Source of the DNA: Nocardioides alpinus
GTDB taxonomy: Bacteria > Actinomycetota > Actinomycetes > Propionibacteriales > Nocardioidaceae
Reading direction: 5' to 3'
Length of the DNA: 64,000 nt
Assembly: GCF_900112035.1 (NCBI RefSeq)
Contig: NZ_FOKC01000001.1
Location: forward strand, 372,001-436,000
The notes below the pieces were generated by a model that searched no databases, was not told the DNA's origin, and saw only the letters and a list, made by a program, of their open reading frames with translations. The position numbers were made by a program, and so were the translations under genes. Below, piece after piece: positions 8,123 through 18,461 of this stretch (position 1 is its first letter; the number at the start of each line of letters is the position of its first letter).

Positions 8123-9388
8123 TCAGCAGCAGTCGTCCATGGCGGGCTGCGGCGGGGCGTCGGAGTCCAGGTGGAGCACCTGACCGCCCGGTGAGACGGC
8201 GAGCTGTTGCCAGGATCGTTCTCCGTCGACGGTCCAGAGCGCTGTGCCGGTGGGGGGATCCAGCGCGGTGACCCCGTCCTCGGTCAGGGCCAGCACGACG
8301 TCGCCGGCGGCCACGACGGACGTGGCCTCCCCTCCGTCCCAGAGCATCTCTCCTGTGGTCCGGTCGAAGCCCGTCGTCGTGGAGCCGACCTGCTGGACCA
8401 CCACGGTGTCGCTGGTGAGGGCCGCCGTCGATGTGGACTCGTGCTCGATGGCGGTCGGGGCCGGGTGACGCCACAGCAGGTCGCCGCTGCGGGTGTCGCG
8501 AGCCTCCACGGACTCACGGGCGCGCAGCACGGTGACCTGCCGGTCCACTCCGAGCACGCTCATGGCCGGGTGGGTCCAGCGAAGCCGACCGGTCCTCGCG
8601 TCGGTCGCGTACACGAAGGAGCTCTCGGACACGTCAGACGTCGTGGCGGCCGTGAGGATCGTGCCTCGAACGCTGGTGACCCTGATGTCGTAGCCGAGGG
8701 CCGGCACCGGCGGGATCGTGCGCCACACCACGTCGCCGTCGGCCAGGTCGATCGCGTAGGTCGAGCCGTCACTGCCGGTGAGGAGCAGGAGGTTCTCGTC
8801 GTGCAGGTGGAGGTCGTGACAACAGGCCGGGAGACCGACGTCCCAGTCGGGGCGGGCTTCGCCCAGGGTCTGTGACCTGAGGGAGCTGCCGTACCCGGTG
8901 ATCAGGTTTCCGCCGGCGATCGCGGCGCCGTGGAACGGAACGTTGGTGACGTACGTGTATCCCGGCGCATCCTCGGTGAGCGAGAGGGTGGAGTAGCCGT
9001 TGCTGTCGCCCTCGCGGTCCTCTTGGACGATGAGGAGGTCGTCGATGACGCCGAAGACGCCGGAGGACTCCTCGGGCAACGCGTCGTCGAAGAGGACCTC
9101 CCCATCGGCGAGGTCCAGGGCTGCGACACCGCACGGGCCCGTCACGATGGCTGTCCCGTCGAAGACGTGCGGTGGAGATTCACTGGCCTGGGCAAGGTCG
9201 GCCTGCCACTCGACGTCGCCCGTGACCGGGTCGATGCTCGAGAGGGTCGACGCCTGCCGTGCGCACGCAGCGAGATCGTCCTCCCCGCCCGTGCAGCCCG
9301 CCAGCGCAGCCGTCACCAGCGCCAGCACCATGACGGACGCGACCCGGACACCGCGGTCGACGACGCGACGCCGAGGCCCCTCACCCAT
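8123..9388 (-). CDS. PQQ-like beta-propeller lipoprotein
   Basis: A 421-residue protein taken from the ATG at 9388; a GTG five codons upstream (9403) is possible. A lipoprotein signal ends in lipobox ALAGC. The mature protein is a WD40/PQQ-like propeller with repeated blades of the type GDVEWQADL, GDVVWRTI, GRLRWTHPA, GDLLWRHPA, GEMLWDGG and GTALWTVDG, the pattern of the PQQ-like repeat superfamily (BamB-like). It has no PQQ dehydrogenase active-site pattern, so it is probably a scaffold or binding protein on the outer face of the membrane. The C terminus ends in a CC pair. Confidence 0.8.
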   Translation of the reverse strand: MGEGPRRRVVDRGVRVASVMVLALVTAALAGCTGGEDDLAACARQASTLSSIDPVTGDVEWQADLAQASESPPHVFDGTAIVTGPCGVAALDLADGEVLFDDALPEESSGVFGVIDDLLIVQEDREGDSNGYSTLSLTEDAPGYTYVTNVPFHGAAIAGGNLITGYGSSLRSQTLGEARPDWDVGLPACCHDLHLHDENLLLLTGSDGSTYAIDLADGDVVWRTIPPVPALGYDIRVTSVRGTILTAATTSDVSESSFVYATDARTGRLRWTHPAMSVLGVDRQVTVLRARESVEARDTRSGDLLWRHPAPTAIEHESTSTAALTSDTVVVQQVGSTTTGFDRTTGEMLWDGGEATSVVAAGDVVLALTEDGVTALDPPTGTALWTVDGERSWQQLAVSPGGQVLHLDSDAPPQPAMDDCC

Positions 9389-9521
9389 GCGCAACGGTCC
9401 CACGGCACCACGCTCAAGACGTCAGTCGTGATCGCATCGAGACCTCGTGGGGCAGCAACGGCGGTGTTGCGGACGGACGGGCTGCGACCTCATGTCTCCG
9501 GTGAGCAACCAGGACGCGCCG

Positions 9522-10758
9522 CTAGGTGGCGAGGGTGTAGGTGCTGGCGAGGTGGAGCTCGGCGGGTGAGTAGTCCCAGCCGCCGGTGGGTCCGCCGGGC
9601 AGGGGTGGGGAGGTGGATCGGGTCATGCGGAGGTGTTCGGTGACGCCGTGGACCTCGTGTCGTGTGGTGTCGCTGGGGTGGGCGACCCAGGTGGTCCAGC
9701 CGGGGGTCTCCTTGACGTGGTTGCAGCGTTCGCAGAGTCCTTGGCCGTTGGCGGCGGTGGTGGGGCCGGCGTCGGTGGCGCGTTGGACGTGGTCGAGGTG
9801 TCTGATCGTGGCGTTGCACCAGGGTGTGCGGCAGGTGCCGGCGTCGCGGAGGGTGAGGAGCTCGGCGAGGGGGCCGTCGAAGCGTCGGCTGGTGGACTCC
9901 ATCGCGTCCAGTGCCCGGTCCTCGGGGGTGGTGAACAACCGGCGCAGGGTGGCCTTCGTGGCGGCGGAGGCTCTGTGGACGAGGTCGGTGCACAGCGCGG
10001 CGGGGAGGACCCCGACGCCGTTGATCAGGCCGGGTTCGGTGCCGTCGCAGAACAGCGACTTGACGCCGATGACGAGGTTGACCCTCAGGGTGGGTGCGTC
10101 GGTGGCGGGGTCCGTGCTGTGCGTGCTGCCGGTGATCCGGGCGGCGAGGGTGTCGGCGCGGACCTGCCCGCCGGTGCGCGTATCGCCGTCGGCGCGGGCG
10201 GTAGCGCTTCGTCTCGGCGTCGGCGGCGAGGGTGAGGCACGTGCGGCGTGCGGCCTGGCGGAGCTTGAGGTCGCCGAGTCCGGGGAGTCGGGGTGCGAGG
10301 TCGGCGTCGACCTGGTGGCGTTGCTCGGGGGTGAGGTGGGCGACCTCGCGGGCGAGGGTGAACGCGCGGTCCTCGGTGAGCTCACCGCGCCCGAGCGCGG
10401 CCAGGGTCAGGGGGAGGTCGTCACGCAGGCGACGCGACAACAACACCCGCTGCTCCCCGGCGTGCGGGCTGGCGAGGGTGGCCAATGCGACCTCGGCGCC
10501 GATCGACATCGCCCGCGGAGGCGTACGACGACCTGATCCGGCACCGGCGGGGACGTCCTCGGCCTCGGCGGCGTCCGCGAACCTAGAGGTCACGACGACC
10601 TGCGCGGCCGCGCACGCGGCCTTGATCCGCTCGAGTGCTTCGAGCTGGTCGCGGTGCCCGGTCGGCAGGCCGGCAGGGGTCAGGGAGGCGAGGAGATCAG
10701 CCAGCGCACGGAGGTCGCCGGCCTGCCACGCGGTCACTTCCTGCTGCTGCTGCTCCAT
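9522..10758 (-). pseudogene. DUF222 / HNH endonuclease gene with one frameshift
   Basis: The N-terminal DUF222 part reads from the ATG at 10758 (MEQQQQEVTAWQAGDL) to about 10198, ending near AETKRYR. The expected continuation (RADGDTRTGGQVRADT and onward) lies in another frame and reads to a stop at 9522. That half carries the HNH signature CRTPWCNATIRHLDH, then GPTTAANGQGLCERCNH. The break is at a C-run around 10194-10198, consistent with one extra C. DUF222-HNH proteins are multicopy in Nocardioidaceae. The gene is either inactive or carries a sequencing error; with the base removed it would encode about 411 residues. Confidence 0.8.
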
Positions 10759-10859
10759 CTGCCCCTCCTCCGGCTCCCGGTTCGAACGTGTGTTCCACGA
10801 TGGCAGCGACCACCGACAGTGCCGCCTCGACCGCGGACAGGCGGGGCCTCGTTAACCCG

Positions 10860-10889
10860 TTGCCGCGCCCTCCCGGCGCTGTCTACGGT
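10860..10889 (+). promoter_or_regulatory. possible sigma-70-type promoter for the Tet(M)-like gene
   Basis: TTGCCG (10860-10865) and TACGGT (10884-10889) are 18 bp apart in the 239-bp divergent gap between the HNH gene and the ribosomal-protection gene. This predicts a leader of about 100 nt. It is pattern-based only and weak in a GC-rich background. Confidence 0.3.
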
Positions 10890-10997
10890 GCAGGGAGCCG
10901 GGCACGTCCGGCGGCCGTGAGGGCGACGTCCCAGGAGGTATCGAGATGCGAGCAGCGCACGCTCCCGTCCGCATCCACCTCCTCGAAGGGACCTCGC

Positions 10998-12951
10998 GTG
11001 TCGCCACGCCCACTCCTTGCGCGCTCACTCAACCTGGGCATCCTCGCCCACGTCGACGCAGGTAAGACCACCCTCACCGAGCGACTCCTGCACATCGCCG
11101 GAGTCATCGACCAGCCGGGATCGGTCGACGCCGGCACCACCCAGACCGACAGCCTCGATCTCGAGCGACGACGCGGCATCACCATCAAGGCCGCGGTCGT
11201 GGCGTTCCCGGTCGGGGACCTCGTCGTCAACGTGATCGACACACCGGGGCACCCCGACTTCATCGCCGAGGTCGAGCGGGTGCTCGGGGTGCTCGACGGC
11301 GCGGTGCTGGTCCTGTCGGCCGTCGAGGGCGTGCAGCCGCAGACCCGGATCCTGATGCGCGCCCTGCAGCGGCTCGGCGTGCCGACGCTGCTGTTCGTCA
11401 ACAAGATCGATCGTGCCGGCGCCGACGTCGACGCGGTGCTCGACGCGATCCGCAGGCGCCTGACCCCCGATGTCCTGCCCATGGGCACCGCCGCCGGGCT
11501 CGGCGCCAGGACCGCGACGTTCGCGGCGTACTCCCCCGACGATCCCGAGTTCCACGAGCGCGAGACCGTGGCGCTGGCCGAGAACGACGACGCGCTGCTG
11601 GCGTCGTACGTCGAGGGCCGGGACCGCACGGCGGAGCAGCTGCTGGCCCTGGCGGCCGAACAGACCCGCTCGGGGAGGCTGCACCCGGTCTTCGCCGGGT
11701 CGGCGGCCACCGGAGCCGGAGTCCCGGACCTCATGGCGGCCATCACCACACTCCTGCCCGGCCCGGAGTCCGACACCGGCGGCCCCGCTTCGGGACGGGT
11801 GTTCAAGGTCGAGCGGGGCGCAGCAGGCGAGAAGGTCGCCTACGTGCGGATGTTCTCCGGCGAGCTCCGCGCACGACAGCGGGTGGAGCTGCCGGACGGC
11901 CGGTCGGGCAAGGTCACAGGCGTCCAGATCTTCCGTGACGGGCACTGGGTCCGCGCCGCCGAGGCGCACGCGGGCCAGGTCGTGAGGCTTCTCGGACTGG
12001 GCCTGGTCCGCGTCGGTGACGGGTTCGGCACCTCGATCCGGGCGGAGGCCCACCACTTCCCCCCGCCGACCCTGGAGGCCTCGGTCGCGGCCTGCGACCC
12101 GGCGCAGGAACCCGCGCTCCGCGCGGCACTCGCCCGGCTCGCCGACCACGATCCCCTGATCGCGGCCCGCATCGACCAGGACGGCCGTCCCACGGTGTCC
12201 CTCTACGGTCGCGTCCAGCAGGAGGTCATCGCCTCGACGCTGGCCGAGGAGCACGGCATCGAGGTCGAGTTTCTCCGAGGCGTCCGTGCTGCACGTCGAG
12301 CGCCTGCGACGGACCGGCTCGGCGGTCGAGCGGTTCAACACACCGTCGAACCCCTACTGGGCCACGATCGGCCTCCGGATCTCCCCGGCGGCACCCGGCA
12401 CCGGGGTCGTCCTCGACCTGGAGGTGCCGCTCCGCGACCTTCCCCTCTTCCTGTTCAGGTCCGTCGAGCACTTCACCCACGTCATGTCCGAGCACGTCAC
12501 CCGGGCGCTCGCACGTGGGCTCTCCGGCTGGGAGGTGACCGACTGCCGGGTCACCCTGACCGAGGTGGCGTACGCCTCGTGGGACGGCCCGCCGTCGCGT
12601 CGCGGCCCGCTGCCCACCGCCCTGGACTACCGCAAGCTCACCCCGCTCGTCGTACGACAGGCGCTGGTCCGCGCCGCGACTCAGGTCTGCGAGCCCGTCC
12701 TGGGGGTGAGCCTCGAGGTGCCCACCCGGGACAGCCCGCAGCTGCTGCGGCTGCTCGGCCGGTGGGGCACCGAGGTCACCGGTCAGACCGCGACCGCCGA
12801 CCTCACCCGCATCGAGGCCCGGATCGTCGCGGCCCGGCTGCACGACCTGCAGCACCAGCTCCCGGACCTCACCGGCGGAGAAGGTGTGCTCGAGACCCGG
12901 TTCGACGGCTACGAGCCGGTCCGGGGCGACGCACCCGTGCGACGCAGCTGA
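10998..12951 (+). pseudogene. Tet(M)/Otr(A)-type ribosomal protection GTPase with one frameshift
   Basis: A homologue of the EF-G-like GTPases that remove tetracycline from the ribosome. The GTG start has a GAAGGGA ribosome-binding site. The GTPase motifs are complete: AHVDAGKTTL (G1), RGITIKAA (G2), DTPGHPDF (G3) and NKIDRAG (G4). After EHGIEVEF (about 12272) the expected SEASVLHVERL continues in another frame, through NTPSNPYWATIGLRI and GWEVTDCRVTLTEV to a stop at 12951. One surplus base near 12270-12273 explains this; the span is 3n+1. Repaired length would be about 650 residues, normal for the family. It lies next to another frameshifted gene. Whether the repaired product would act on tetracycline cannot be judged from sequence. 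Confidence 0.8.
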
Positions 12952-12959
12952 CCGTCGGG

Positions 12960-13033
12960 TGCCCCGGCTGGGGTTCGAACCCAGACTGTGCGGTTTTTAA
13001 GACCGCTTCCTCTACCGGTTGGGATACCGGGGC
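12960..13033 (-). tRNA. unusual short tRNA with anticodon UAA (Leu UUA codon by sequence)
   Basis: A cloverleaf reads on the minus strand: 7-bp acceptor GCCCCGG/CCGGGGC, anticodon stem GCGGT/ACCGC around the 7-nt loop CTTAAAA (anticodon TAA), and T-arm CTGGG-TTCGAAC-CCCAG. The discriminator base is A and the genome does not encode CCA (ACCC follows). The variable region is only 5 nt, whereas bacterial tRNA-Leu normally has a long variable arm. The D-arm is also odd: the best stem is TCC/GGA, giving a large loop and one extra base before the anticodon stem. It ends 8 bp past the Tet(M)-like gene on the opposite strand. Identity as a working tRNA-Leu is uncertain. Confidence 0.7.
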
Positions 13034-13051
13034 TTGGTGACGACGACCGCC

Positions 13052-13609
13052 CTAGAGATAGGTCTTGCGAGCGTAGACGGCGTGCGCCCCGGCCGCGCGA
13101 TCCAGGAACAGCAGCCCGTCACAGTGGTCGATCTCGTGCTGCAACGCCCGCGCCTCGAAGGCCTCGACCTCGAGCTCGACCTGCTCGCCGGTGCCCGGCA
13201 GCTGGCCGCGTACGACGACGCGGCTGGGACGCTTCACGTCACCGGTCAGGTCGGGGACGGACATGCACCCCTCGCGGGCCTTCTCGTTGCGGCTGCCCGA
13301 GACGACCTCGGCGTTGCAGAGCACGAACGTGCCGTGGTGGTCGCGGGTCTTCGGGTGCGCGGAGACGTCGACGCAGAAGACCTTCACTCCCTCCCCCACC
13401 TGGGGTGCGGCGAGGCCGACGCACCCCGGCGAGACGCGCATCGTCGCGACGAGGTCGGCAGCGAGCTGCACGATCTCGGGGGCAGACGGGTCCACCACGC
13501 CACCGTCGGCGGACAGCACGGCGGCAGGAGCGCGTACGACGTCGCGCACGGCCCCGGGCACGCCGAGGTCCGACTCGGCCCAGGCCAGGACCGTCGGGTT
13601 GATCGCCAT
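13052..13609 (-). CDS. def: peptide deformylase
   Basis: A 185-residue metalloenzyme that removes the formyl group from the N-terminal methionine of new proteins. All three motifs are present: GCVGLAAPQ (about 62-70), EGCMS (Cys115, metal ligand) and HEIDH (158-162, two metal-binding His plus the catalytic Glu). Motif III continues as CDG rather than the usual LDG. The length is normal for actinobacterial type I/III enzymes. It is the last gene of a minus-strand run and starts 8 bp after the ACT-domain gene ends. Confidence 0.95.
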   Translation of the reverse strand: MAINPTVLAWAESDLGVPGAVRDVVRAPAAVLSADGGVVDPSAPEIVQLAADLVATMRVSPGCVGLAAPQVGEGVKVFCVDVSAHPKTRDHHGTFVLCNAEVVSGSRNEKAREGCMSVPDLTGDVKRPSRVVVRGQLPGTGEQVELEVEAFEARALQHEIDHCDGLLFLDRAAGAHAVYARKTYL

Positions 13610-13617
13610 GACCGGGC

Positions 13618-14136
13618 TCAGAGCTCGTCGGTGTCAGCTGCGCGCAGGGTCACGCCGACCCCGAGGCCGGCGGCGACCGACGTCAGCTCCCGCGACACCG
13701 CCTCGACGTCCGCTCCGGAGGGGAGGTCCACCTCCGCGACGAGGAGGTAGAGGTCACCGGCGAGGCGGGTGGTGAGGTCGGTGATGTTGCCGCCGACGCC
13801 GGCGACCACCGCGACCACGGCCGAGACGATGCCGGGGCGGTCACCGCCGTGGACCGACAGGACCCACGAGGTGCCGGCCGCGGGCGGGGCGTGCTCCGCC
13901 GGGACCTCGCGGACGGTGACGGTCAGGCTGCCGTCGGCGGTGAGCGGCGCCAGCGCAGCCTCGATCTCCGAGCCGCCGGCCGTGCCCTCGCAGACCAGCG
14001 TCATCGCGAAGTGACCGCGCAGCAGGGTCATCGTCGAGTCCTCGAGGTTGAGGCCCAGGCCGGCCAGCCTGTCGGTGGTCTCGGCGATGATGCCGGGACG
14101 GTCGTGGCCGAGGACGGTGATGGCGTGGAGGGTCAC
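13618..14136 (-). CDS. tandem ACT-domain protein (GcvR-like)
   Basis: A 172-residue protein made of two ACT domains: residues 3-80 beginning AITVLGHDRPGIIAET and residues 90-165 beginning WVLSVHGGDRPGIVSAV. This matches the GcvR-like group of stand-alone ACT proteins, which bind small ligands such as amino acids and regulate through protein contact. There is no DNA-binding or catalytic domain. The ATG overlaps the stop of the upstream uracil-DNA glycosylase gene by 4 bp, so translation is coupled. The ligand is unknown. Confidence 0.85.
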   Translation of the reverse strand: MTLHAITVLGHDRPGIIAETTDRLAGLGLNLEDSTMTLLRGHFAMTLVCEGTAGGSEIEAALAPLTADGSLTVTVREVPAEHAPPAAGTSWVLSVHGGDRPGIVSAVVAVVAGVGGNITDLTTRLAGDLYLLVAEVDLPSGADVEAVSRELTSVAAGLGVGVTLRAADTDEL

Positions 14137-15002
14137 GGCTCCATTGTGTCAGCGGCGGAGACGGTCAACGCCCGTGCCCGCGTGAAGACCTCGTCGGTCA
14201 TCTCCCGGGTCAGCCGTCCGGTGTAGGTGTTGTGCGGAGAGGGGTGGTAGCAGCCGATCAGCGTCACCGACCCGAGCGCCAGCTCGGCGCCGTGGGCGAA
14301 CTTCGGCTTGCGGTCCGGTGCAGGCGCACCGGCCGCCACCAACGACCGCACCGCGCCGTCCCAGCCGAAGGAGCCCAGCGCGACGACCGCGCGCACGGTC
14401 GGCAGCAGGTCGAGCTCGGCAGCGATCCAGGGGGCGCAGGTGTCGCGCTCGGCGGGCGTCGGCTTGTTCTCCGGGGGTGCGCATCGCACGGTCGCGATCA
14501 TCCGCGCGTCGACCAGGCGCTGCCCGTCGCCGGCGTGCTCACTGGTGGCCTGCGCGGCCCACCCGGTGCGGTGCAGGCTGGCGAAGAGCCAGTCCGCGCT
14601 CGGGTCGCCGGTGAAGATGCGGCCGGTCCGGTTGCCGCCGTTGGCCGCGGGCGCGAGGCCGACGATCAGCAGGGACGGCTCGGGATCGCCCCATCCGGGG
14701 ATCGGCCTGCCCCAGTAGGGCTGGTCGGCGAAGGACGCGCGCTTCTCGCGCGCCACGTCCTCGCGCCAGGTCACCAGCCGGGGGCACGCCGAGCAGACAC
14801 TCACCCGGGCATCGAGCTCGGCCAGCGATCCGGCGGGCGCGAGACGTCGTACGTCGTCGGCGTCGCGCGCGACCGGCGTGTCCGGGGCGCCCGGGTCGTC
14901 CGGCCACCCCGTCCCCGGAGCCACCGGACTGGGGAACTCGCCCCCGACGACGGGATGGGGCAGCAAGACCATGGGCGGAGGGGTCATGGGCGGAGGGGTC
15001 AT
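14133..15002 (-). CDS. family 5-type uracil-DNA glycosylase (UdgB)
   Basis: About 289 residues. It removes uracil, and in this family also hypoxanthine and other deaminated bases, from DNA. A 4Fe-4S cluster region (VCSACPRLVTWREDV) is followed by motif A GLAPAANGGNRTGRIFTGD, which has Ala where family 1 enzymes have the catalytic Asp, and by the C-terminal CYHPSPHNT motif. The start is uncertain because three in-frame ATGs (15002, 14987, 14972) lie in a tandem repeat, so the product may be 10 residues shorter. It lies between ppx and the ACT gene, within the mfd-eno block. Confidence 0.88.
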   Translation of the reverse strand: MTPPPMTPPPMVLLPHPVVGGEFPSPVAPGTGWPDDPGAPDTPVARDADDVRRLAPAGSLAELDARVSVCSACPRLVTWREDVAREKRASFADQPYWGRPIPGWGDPEPSLLIVGLAPAANGGNRTGRIFTGDPSADWLFASLHRTGWAAQATSEHAGDGQRLVDARMIATVRCAPPENKPTPAERDTCAPWIAAELDLLPTVRAVVALGSFGWDGAVRSLVAAGAPAPDRKPKFAHGAELALGSVTLIGCYHPSPHNTYTGRLTREMTDEVFTRARALTVSAADTMEP

Positions 15003-15014
15003 GGGTGGAGGGTC
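14971..15014 (-). repeat. 15-bp tandem repeat (3 copies) carrying three in-frame start codons
   Basis: Plus-strand unit atgggcggaggggtc occurs at 14971-14985 and 14986-15000, with a degenerate 14-nt copy at 15001-15014. On the minus strand each unit presents an ATG followed by ACCCC, so the udg gene has three alternative starts and the repeat touches the ppx stop codon. Confidence 0.9.
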
Positions 15015-15957
15015 ATCGCCCGATGGCCGCAGCCATGCCGTGCAGGATGTCGGCCTCGGAGACCAGGTGCTCGCGCACCGGCACGCGGGCCAGGATCCGG
15101 CTCCAGATCAGCGCCCCCGCGTCGATCACGTCGGCGCGGCCGGGGTGCATGTAGGGCAGTGCGCGGCGCTCGGCGACCGTCATCGCGACGAGGCCGTCGA
15201 CGAAGGTCGCCGTGGACGCGTTGGAGAGGACCGCCCGGTCGAAGGCGTCGCGGTCGTAGGTGCCGAGGGCGAGCACGCCACACGCGAGGGTCTTGATCGT
15301 GCCGGACGTGCCGATCACCGTCGCGGTCCGGTGCAGCGCGACGCCGGAGTCGTCGAGGTGGGCGTCGATGTCGACCACGCAGGCCGCCACCTCCGCCTCG
15401 CTCGGCGGGTCGGAGTGGAGGTGGCGCTCGTGGAGGCGGACGGATCCGATGTCCATCGAGACCGCCTGCCGCTCCTCCCCCGCACCGAGCACCAGCTCGG
15501 TGGATCCGCCGCCGATGTCGACCACCAGCACGGGCTCGGGCGGCATCGGGTCCTGCGCGGCCATGGCGCCGGCGAAGACCAGCGCAGCCTCCTCGTCCCC
15601 GGACAGCACCTCGGGCTCGACGCCCAGCCGGCGGCGTACGCCCTCGGCGAAGACCGCGGCGTTGCCGGCGTCGCGGGTGGCCGAGGTGGCGCAGAAGCGC
15701 AGCAGCTCGGGCGGCACGCCGTGGTGGCGGATCACGAGCGCGAACTCGTCGATCGCGGCGAACGTCCGCGCCAGGGCCTCGTCGGCCAGCATCCTCGTCG
15801 CGTCGACGCCCTGGCCGAGACGGACCACTCGCGAGTCACGGACCACGACGTCCAGCCCACCGTCGTCGCGGACGTCGGCAATGAGGATCTTGATCGAGTT
15901 GGTGCCGCAGTCGATCGCGGCGACGGTCCGTGCGGGTGCAGCCACGTCTGTCGACAC
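15013..15957 (-). CDS. Ppx/GppA-family exopolyphosphatase
   Basis: A 314-residue ASKHA-fold phosphatase acting on polyphosphate and/or pppGpp. The phosphate-1 loop is AAIDCGTNSIKILIAD near the N terminus, the phosphate-2 loop is VVDIGGGSTELVLG, and SGDEEAALVFAGA is the family catalytic-region signature. It is the short single-module form typical of actinobacteria (Rv1026 type). The GTG start at 15957 lies 5 bp after the DUF501 stop; frames extending upstream of it belong to DUF501. It sits in the conserved eno - divIC - DUF501 - ppx order. Confidence 0.92.
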   Translation of the reverse strand: MSTDVAAPARTVAAIDCGTNSIKILIADVRDDGGLDVVVRDSRVVRLGQGVDATRMLADEALARTFAAIDEFALVIRHHGVPPELLRFCATSATRDAGNAAVFAEGVRRRLGVEPEVLSGDEEAALVFAGAMAAQDPMPPEPVLVVDIGGGSTELVLGAGEERQAVSMDIGSVRLHERHLHSDPPSEAEVAACVVDIDAHLDDSGVALHRTATVIGTSGTIKTLACGVLALGTYDRDAFDRAVLSNASTATFVDGLVAMTVAERRALPYMHPGRADVIDAGALIWSRILARVPVREHLVSEADILHGMAAAIGR

Positions 15958-15962
15958 GGCCG

Positions 15963-16487
15963 TCAGTCCGAGGGGCGCTCGACGCACGGGCCCATCGACC
16001 ACCAGTCGCCGAGCGCGTCGAGCACCTCGTCGCCGAGGGGGTTCACGCCGCGCCCCATGGCCAGCGACTGGCCGGCGAGGACGTGGAGGCACTTGACCCG
16101 GTCGGGCATGCCGCCGGCCGAGATGCCGTCGATCTCGGGCACCTCGAGCCCGGCCCGACGGCCGACCTCGGCGCGCGCCTCGAGGTAGCGCTCGTGGGCA
16201 GCCCGGTAGGCGGCGGCCAGGTCCTCGTCGGTGGCGAGCCGGTCCTGCATCTGCTTCATCACGCCGTTGCCCTCGAGCGTGCCGATGCGCGAGGCCGCGC
16301 GCGGGCAGGTGAGGTAGAAGGTCGTGGGGAACGGCGTGCCGTCGGGCAGCCGGGGCTCGGTCGTGACCACGTCGGGGTTGCCGCACGGGCACCGGTGGCC
16401 GATCGAGTCGATGCCGCGGGGTCGGCGGTTGAGCTGGCCCTGGATCGCTGCGACGTCGTCGGGATCGATGGCTGACTGCTCGCTCAC
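15963..16487 (-). CDS. DUF501-family protein (Rv1025-like)
   Basis: A 174-residue protein of the actinobacterial DUF501 family. It has a Cys-rich motif RCPCGNPDVV, TFYLTCPRAASRIGTLEGNGVMK in the middle and VKCLHVLAGQSLA with a conserved Cys-x2-His near the C terminus. The function is not known; the cysteine/histidine pattern could bind a metal (inference). The start is taken as the GTG at 16487, overlapping the stop of the divIC-like gene by 4 bp. It lies between divIC-like and ppx genes as in mycobacteria. Confidence 0.88.
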   Translation of the reverse strand: MSEQSAIDPDDVAAIQGQLNRRPRGIDSIGHRCPCGNPDVVTTEPRLPDGTPFPTTFYLTCPRAASRIGTLEGNGVMKQMQDRLATDEDLAAAYRAAHERYLEARAEVGRRAGLEVPEIDGISAGGMPDRVKCLHVLAGQSLAMGRGVNPLGDEVLDALGDWWSMGPCVERPSD

Positions 16488-17122
16488 TGCTGGCCTCCCG
16501 TGACGGAGCCGTCGACCAGGTCGGCCGGCTCGGGGTCCGGGGGCGGCGGGTTGCCGGCGAGCTCCACCGACTCCCACGCCGCGCTCCACCAGGCCTTCGG
16601 GACGGTCTTGATGACGTCGTCGGGGTCGTTGAGGGAGGCCTGCGCCTCGAGCGGCTTGCCGTCGGCCCCGATGACCTCGAAGCCGGACTCGCCCGGCATG
16701 ACGTAGCCGAAGCGGGCCCGTGCCTGGGCCTTGACGTAGGCCGGGTCGTCCCAGCGCAACTTCTCGCGCTCGAGGTCGTTGATGCTGGCCTCGCGCTCGA
16801 CGATCTGCGCCTTGAGCTCGCCGATCTGCGAGCGCTGCTGGAGGTAGGCGCGCAGCGACGAGGCGTACGACACGGTCAGCACGGCGAGCACCAGCACGAG
16901 CACGGCGGCGCGGCCGGTGAACCGGGGGCGCCGCGCAGCGGTCCCCGCGGCGGCGGGACGTGCCGCCGCGACGGTCGTGTCCGCGGGCCGGGAGGACGTC
17001 GTACGCGCTCCGGCGTTGCGCGGCCTCGGGCCGCGCGCGCCGGGGCGCGAGGTGCCCTGAGCCGGTCCGCGTGATGCGTTGCCTCCGGGTCCGCCGCGAG
17101 AAGTACGACGTGGGGAAGGCAT
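16484..17122 (-). CDS. FtsB/DivIC-family septum-formation protein
   Basis: A 212-residue bitopic division protein from the ATG at 17122. Residues 1-70 are a basic, Arg/Gly/Pro-rich cytoplasmic tail; one transmembrane helix follows (AAVLVLVLAVLTVSYASSL), then a coiled coil (QRSQIGELKAQIVEREASINDLER) and the family motif DPAYVKAQARARFGYVMPGE. FtsB/DivIC proteins link with FtsL and FtsQ in the divisome. The acidic Pro-rich C-terminal extension is usual in actinobacteria. It starts 19 bp after eno ends and is translationally coupled to DUF501. Confidence 0.9.
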   Translation of the reverse strand: MPSPRRTSRGGPGGNASRGPAQGTSRPGARGPRPRNAGARTTSSRPADTTVAAARPAAAGTAARRPRFTGRAAVLVLVLAVLTVSYASSLRAYLQQRSQIGELKAQIVEREASINDLEREKLRWDDPAYVKAQARARFGYVMPGESGFEVIGADGKPLEAQASLNDPDDVIKTVPKAWWSAAWESVELAGNPPPPDPEPADLVDGSVTGGQQ

Positions 17123-17141
17123 GCGGACCAGTCTGCCTCGT

Positions 17142-18461
<1,320 letters not shown>

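Noticed and set aside
9522..12951. Programmed frameshifting as an explanation for both broken genes
   Set aside because: No slippery heptamer, downstream pseudoknot or Shine-Dalgarno stimulator was seen at either break; a point insertion is simpler.
10635..13040. Long plus-strand frame spanning the Tet(M)-like gene and the tRNA region
   Set aside because: Its ends are out of frame with the conserved domains; the true product needs a frame change near 12272, and its tail translates the tRNA complement.
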